From contig DDIR01000098.1 in the NCBI GenBank assembly GCA_002338715.1, positions 74,523 to 120,007 of the forward strand: DNA of 45,485 nt. Reading direction: 5' to 3'. The stretch comes from Phycisphaerales bacterium UBA1845. Its GTDB lineage: Bacteria > Planctomycetota > Phycisphaerae > UBA1845. The notes beneath the pieces were generated by a model. The model was given only the letters and a program-made list of their open reading frames with translations. It had not been told where the DNA came from and ran no database searches. Below are positions 42,879 to 45,485 of this stretch, in pieces (the first letter of the stretch is position 1; every line of letters starts with the position of its first letter). The position numbers and the translations under genes are program-made.

Positions 42879-43937
42879 CTATTGGTTGCTGATCGCGCGT
42901 TGCATTTCAGCAAAGTCGCGCAAATCGACATCTTGATCGTCGTCCGCGTCGAACCAGAAAGTGCATACTCCCGTAGCCGGCGTCTGTGGTGATTGAAGGC
43001 ACTGTTCGAATTCAGCGAAATCAGCGAGATCGACCAAGCCATCACGCACCGGGTTGCCAAACAGCGGGATTGCCACCGAGTCCTGCCAATCAACGGACGT
43101 TGTTCTAAACAAGACTCGCGTCGTCGTAGAACTGAATTGCGCGCCGATTGGCACGGGATTGGTAGAGCCCACCAATCGAAAATAGAGCTTGTTGTCGTTG
43201 GGCCTGTCCCAAATAAACGGATAGCTCCCATCATCCATGCCTGTAATCGCAAAGTGCGTTGCGATCCCAACTGAATCGTTCGGGTCATATTGGCCAATCA
43301 CATCGCTGCCCGGAAGATCGAACATGCTGTCATCGTCGAGTCCCGTTTGGCCATCTTGCAGGACTGCATCGGGAGATTCGATTCCAACAACTTCGGTGAA
43401 GGCGTTGTTGTGGGAACTAAGGAAGGGATAAAACTTGGCCACGGGGATTGCGTAGAGAAACGTAACGGTCGCTTTCTCGCGAATTGCGTTTTCGATCACG
43501 AGAATCTCGCTTTGAAGAATCGCCAGTCCCCCAAGCGATGATTCCTTGACCAATCGAAACCACGATCCCTGATAATGCATGCCGTCCTGTACCGCTGCTT
43601 CCTGTCCGTCCACATAAAGCCGGATATCATTGAGGTACTCGCGCCCATGACAACTTCCGTACCAACCGAAGTTTGAAATGAGAATGACTGTGCCCTGGCA
43701 AGAGCCCGAGTCGACAACGACCTCAGTGCCGTCAAACGCAAGCGCCTTGATCGTGTAGGCGCTGTCTGGATCAATCATCACATTAAAATTTGAGCCTGCG
43801 AGTGTAATCATTTGCCCCAATGAAATACTCGGCGCAAAGGATAACAGAACCCATGCGGTTGCGCATGCGATTGCACCGGGTGTTTGAGGGCATCGGCGCC
43901 ATGGGTGGCTAAAATGTATTCCAATTCGGTTTATCAT
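42879..43937 (-). CDS. Secreted protein with dockerin-like calcium motifs
   Basis: The product is 352 residues. A signal peptide (IACATAWVLLSFAPSISLGQ) is followed by a beta-rich domain of about 240 residues with no recognised family. A C-terminal pair of EF-hand/dockerin-like motifs follows: VRDGLVDLADFAEFEQCLQS and DADDDQDVDLRDFAEMQRAI. As elsewhere in planctomycetes, this tail marks exported proteins, and its exact role is not known. Start ATG 43937. Confidence 0.75.
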   Translation of the reverse strand: MINRIGIHFSHPWRRCPQTPGAIACATAWVLLSFAPSISLGQMITLAGSNFNVMIDPDSAYTIKALAFDGTEVVVDSGSCQGTVILISNFGWYGSCHGREYLNDIRLYVDGQEAAVQDGMHYQGSWFRLVKESSLGGLAILQSEILVIENAIREKATVTFLYAIPVAKFYPFLSSHNNAFTEVVGIESPDAVLQDGQTGLDDDSMFDLPGSDVIGQYDPNDSVGIATHFAITGMDDGSYPFIWDRPNDNKLYFRLVGSTNPVPIGAQFSSTTTRVLFRTTSVDWQDSVAIPLFGNPVRDGLVDLADFAEFEQCLQSPQTPATGVCTFWFDADDDQDVDLRDFAEMQRAISNQ

Positions 43938-44185
43938 GTATTCAAAATGGTTGATGCATTGTGGTGTTCAACCGCGCCATCGCGACGATTTATTATTGCA
44001 GCGGGCGCGGCACTGTCCAAGCCGACATCGTGACGAATTCTTCGTTTCTCAGTCGGATACATGGGGTGTTGCAGGCTGAAACCGCAAAGATGCGGCTTAT
44101 CGGACTCCTCCGTATCAGTCTGTACCACGTGGCAGTTCAGGTTTGCAACAACTCAGGTTGCGCGAAACAATGTCAGGACAAAGGC

Positions 44186-44214
44186 GCAAAGTCTGAAGAC
44201 TTAGGCCACATGTC
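44186..44214 (+). repeat. MITE-like family 2, right-end fragment
   Basis: GCAAAGTCTGAAGACTTAGG followed by CCACATGTC aligns with the right end CCAAGTTTGAAAACTTGGGC/CACCTGTT of copy 2. No left half is seen nearby. Confidence 0.4.
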
Positions 44215-44226
44215 TGATACGCAAGA

Positions 44227-45171
44227 TTAAGGCGAGTTGGATTCCTCGCCTGATTCGTCCTTCCATTCAAGGTACTCGTCGAAAAGCCATCCAGCGATTG
44301 TCCGACGCAATCGCAGATCGGACCGGATTCGATCGAGTACGTCCGGATGGTCCTTGACGAAATCTCTGAATCCCGGTTCGTAAATGATTGCTTCTGCACG
44401 CGATGGGTCCGCGCCGATGCCACGCCAGCCGGCAGTAATGGCTTCGCCGCTCCATCCGAGCCCAACCCAGTTGTGCCGACAATCGTCGTTTGGATCGAGA
44501 AAGGGCGTCAGTGAATTGGGTATCGCGGCTTCTTTGCGTTCACCCTTGATGTCGATCAGGATTTGCCCAACGACGGGAATCGCAAAGCGATGTCGTGTTT
44601 GAGTCTCGAGGCGTGCACACTCTGAGCAATAGCGTGCGGTCGTGATTTTTGTGTATCCAAACAAAATCGCCAGAATCAAAATGAAGGAAATGTAGGTCGC
44701 AACAAACCTGCGCAGACCTTTGCCCCATGACATTGTTTGAATCGATGGCATGGCATCTGTTTCGGAATTAATGATTGAACCACATTCGGAGCATTTTCCA
44801 CTTGTGTTGCCGGTGAGGTTGTAGCCGCAGCGCTTACATAGAATTGAGGGAGCGCAGTTGAGGGGGCGTTTCACATAAAGCGCAACGAAGGGGCCCAGCA
44901 ACGACAGGATGACCAGCGAGCAGAACCCGGTGCCTCCCAAAGCGTTAATCACTCCGCTGAGAAAATTGCTCCTGTATGCGAACTGGGGTTCGAAAGGCAC
45001 AATCAGCGCAATTGCGCCTGCCGCGGCAGCCACGCAATAAACGAGGACATATTTTCGGCGATGGCTGATGGCGACACCATGCAATCGCCTTGCCTTCACA
45101 TACGCAGCCAACGGGCAAGCGACCGCCCATGCCATCAAAACAAGTGCTGAGATTATGACCAACTTGATCAA
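44227..45171 (-). CDS. Membrane protein with zinc ribbon
   Basis: The product is about 314 residues. Three hydrophobic helices (VIISALVLMAWAVACPLAAY, KYVLVYCVAAAAGAIALIVP, TGFCSLVILSLLGPFVALYV) precede the ribbon CKRCGYNLTGNTSGKCSECG. Another helix (FVATYISFILILAILFGYTK) and a soluble C-terminal domain of about 140 residues with a CSECARLETQTRH segment follow. TTG 45171 with GAGGTG four bases upstream is the most likely start; ATG 45282 and ATG 45315 are in frame. Same family as the proteins encoded at 34023, 35899 and 39597. Function unknown. Confidence 0.65.
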   Translation of the reverse strand: MIKLVIISALVLMAWAVACPLAAYVKARRLHGVAISHRRKYVLVYCVAAAAGAIALIVPFEPQFAYRSNFLSGVINALGGTGFCSLVILSLLGPFVALYVKRPLNCAPSILCKRCGYNLTGNTSGKCSECGSIINSETDAMPSIQTMSWGKGLRRFVATYISFILILAILFGYTKITTARYCSECARLETQTRHRFAIPVVGQILIDIKGERKEAAIPNSLTPFLDPNDDCRHNWVGLGWSGEAITAGWRGIGADPSRAEAIIYEPGFRDFVKDHPDVLDRIRSDLRLRRTIAGWLFDEYLEWKDESGEESNSP

Positions 45172-45330
45172 TCGACACCTCGGTAGCGAGATGAATATCA
45201 CCTCGATTTTCCGGTTCGATGCCGGAACTGCAAGGGAAAGTCGGTGATCACCGTAAGAGGGCAAGCAAAGGTTGACGCACATGAAGACACCTGGCAGCAT
45301 GTCTCCACAGCGCAATCAGAATCGAGACTC

Positions 45331-45357
45331 CAGGTTTGAAAATTCGGACCGCCCATC
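45331..45357 (+). repeat. MITE-like family 2, right-end fragment
   Basis: CCAGGTTTGAAAATTCGGAC followed by CGCCC aligns with the right end of the family-2 repeat. It lies between the last coding gene and the tRNA gene. Confidence 0.35.
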
Positions 45358-45418
45358 CCTGGGCCCGTCGCGGCGATTCCTGATTACTGAGACTTATTGC
45401 CCTGCGAGAAATGAAAAC

Positions 45419-45485
<67 letters not shown>

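Overview
The window reads as a chromosomal segment of a planctomycete, most likely from the Phycisphaerae side of the phylum; this is inference from content, not phylogeny. The pointers are short membrane proteins carrying zinc ribbons of the form CxxCGYNLxG...CxECG, dockerin-like DxDGDVDLxDY tails, a PEP-CTERM protein, a WPQWRGP-type PQQ beta-propeller protein, a TPR-sulfatase, long unidirectional gene runs and moderately high GC. No phage, insertion sequence with transposase, or CRISPR array is visible.

Left part (1-10.6 kb, + strand): the 3' end of a DnaJ-type chaperone gene, a small acidic-tailed membrane protein, a pteridine-reductase-like SDR, lysS, a LolC/E-like permease with its LolD-like ATPase, a branched-chain aminotransferase, two membrane proteins of unknown role, a GGDEF diguanylate cyclase and another small membrane protein.

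Centre-left (10.7-18.1 kb, + strand): the most unusual locus. Seven co-directional genes encode, in order, a Ser/Thr kinase with two C-terminal zinc ribbons, a membrane protein with a zinc ribbon, three charged helical proteins that look like ESCRT-III/Snf7 proteins (the first fused behind a winged-helix-like segment), an AAA+ ATPase with an N-terminal MIT-like three-helix segment and Vps4-type pore loop and C-terminal helix, and a protein joining an SPFH/band-7-like domain to a beta-propeller-like region. I read this as a bacterial ESCRT-III/Vps4-like membrane-remodelling system with signalling and scaffold partners. The similarity was recognised by eye and needs profile and structure searches.

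Middle (18.3-27.7 kb, - strand): an operon of four pseudopilin-like genes (FimT/GspH-, PilW-, PilV- and PilX-like), one carrying Cys/Asp-rich MopE-like repeats, then membrane proteins and an EamA transporter. At 27.9-29.1 kb (+) a small proline-rich protein is translationally coupled to an unrecognised protein, followed by a tryptophanase-like enzyme.

Right part (30.7-45.4 kb): accessory, mixed-strand and repeat-rich. It holds an RDD protein, a TPR-sulfatase, a PQQ-propeller protein, zinc-ribbon membrane proteins, a dockerin-tagged peptidase-C15-like protein whose cysteine is replaced by serine, a vanadium-haloperoxidase-like lipoprotein, a DUF4241-like protein, a PEP-CTERM protein, a dockerin-tagged secreted protein and a partial tRNA-Arg(ACG). 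Two MITE-like repeat families are visible: a 154-bp element present twice in opposite orientation (18.1 and 30.5 kb), and a roughly 120-130-bp element with several full and decayed copies between 35.8 and 45.4 kb.
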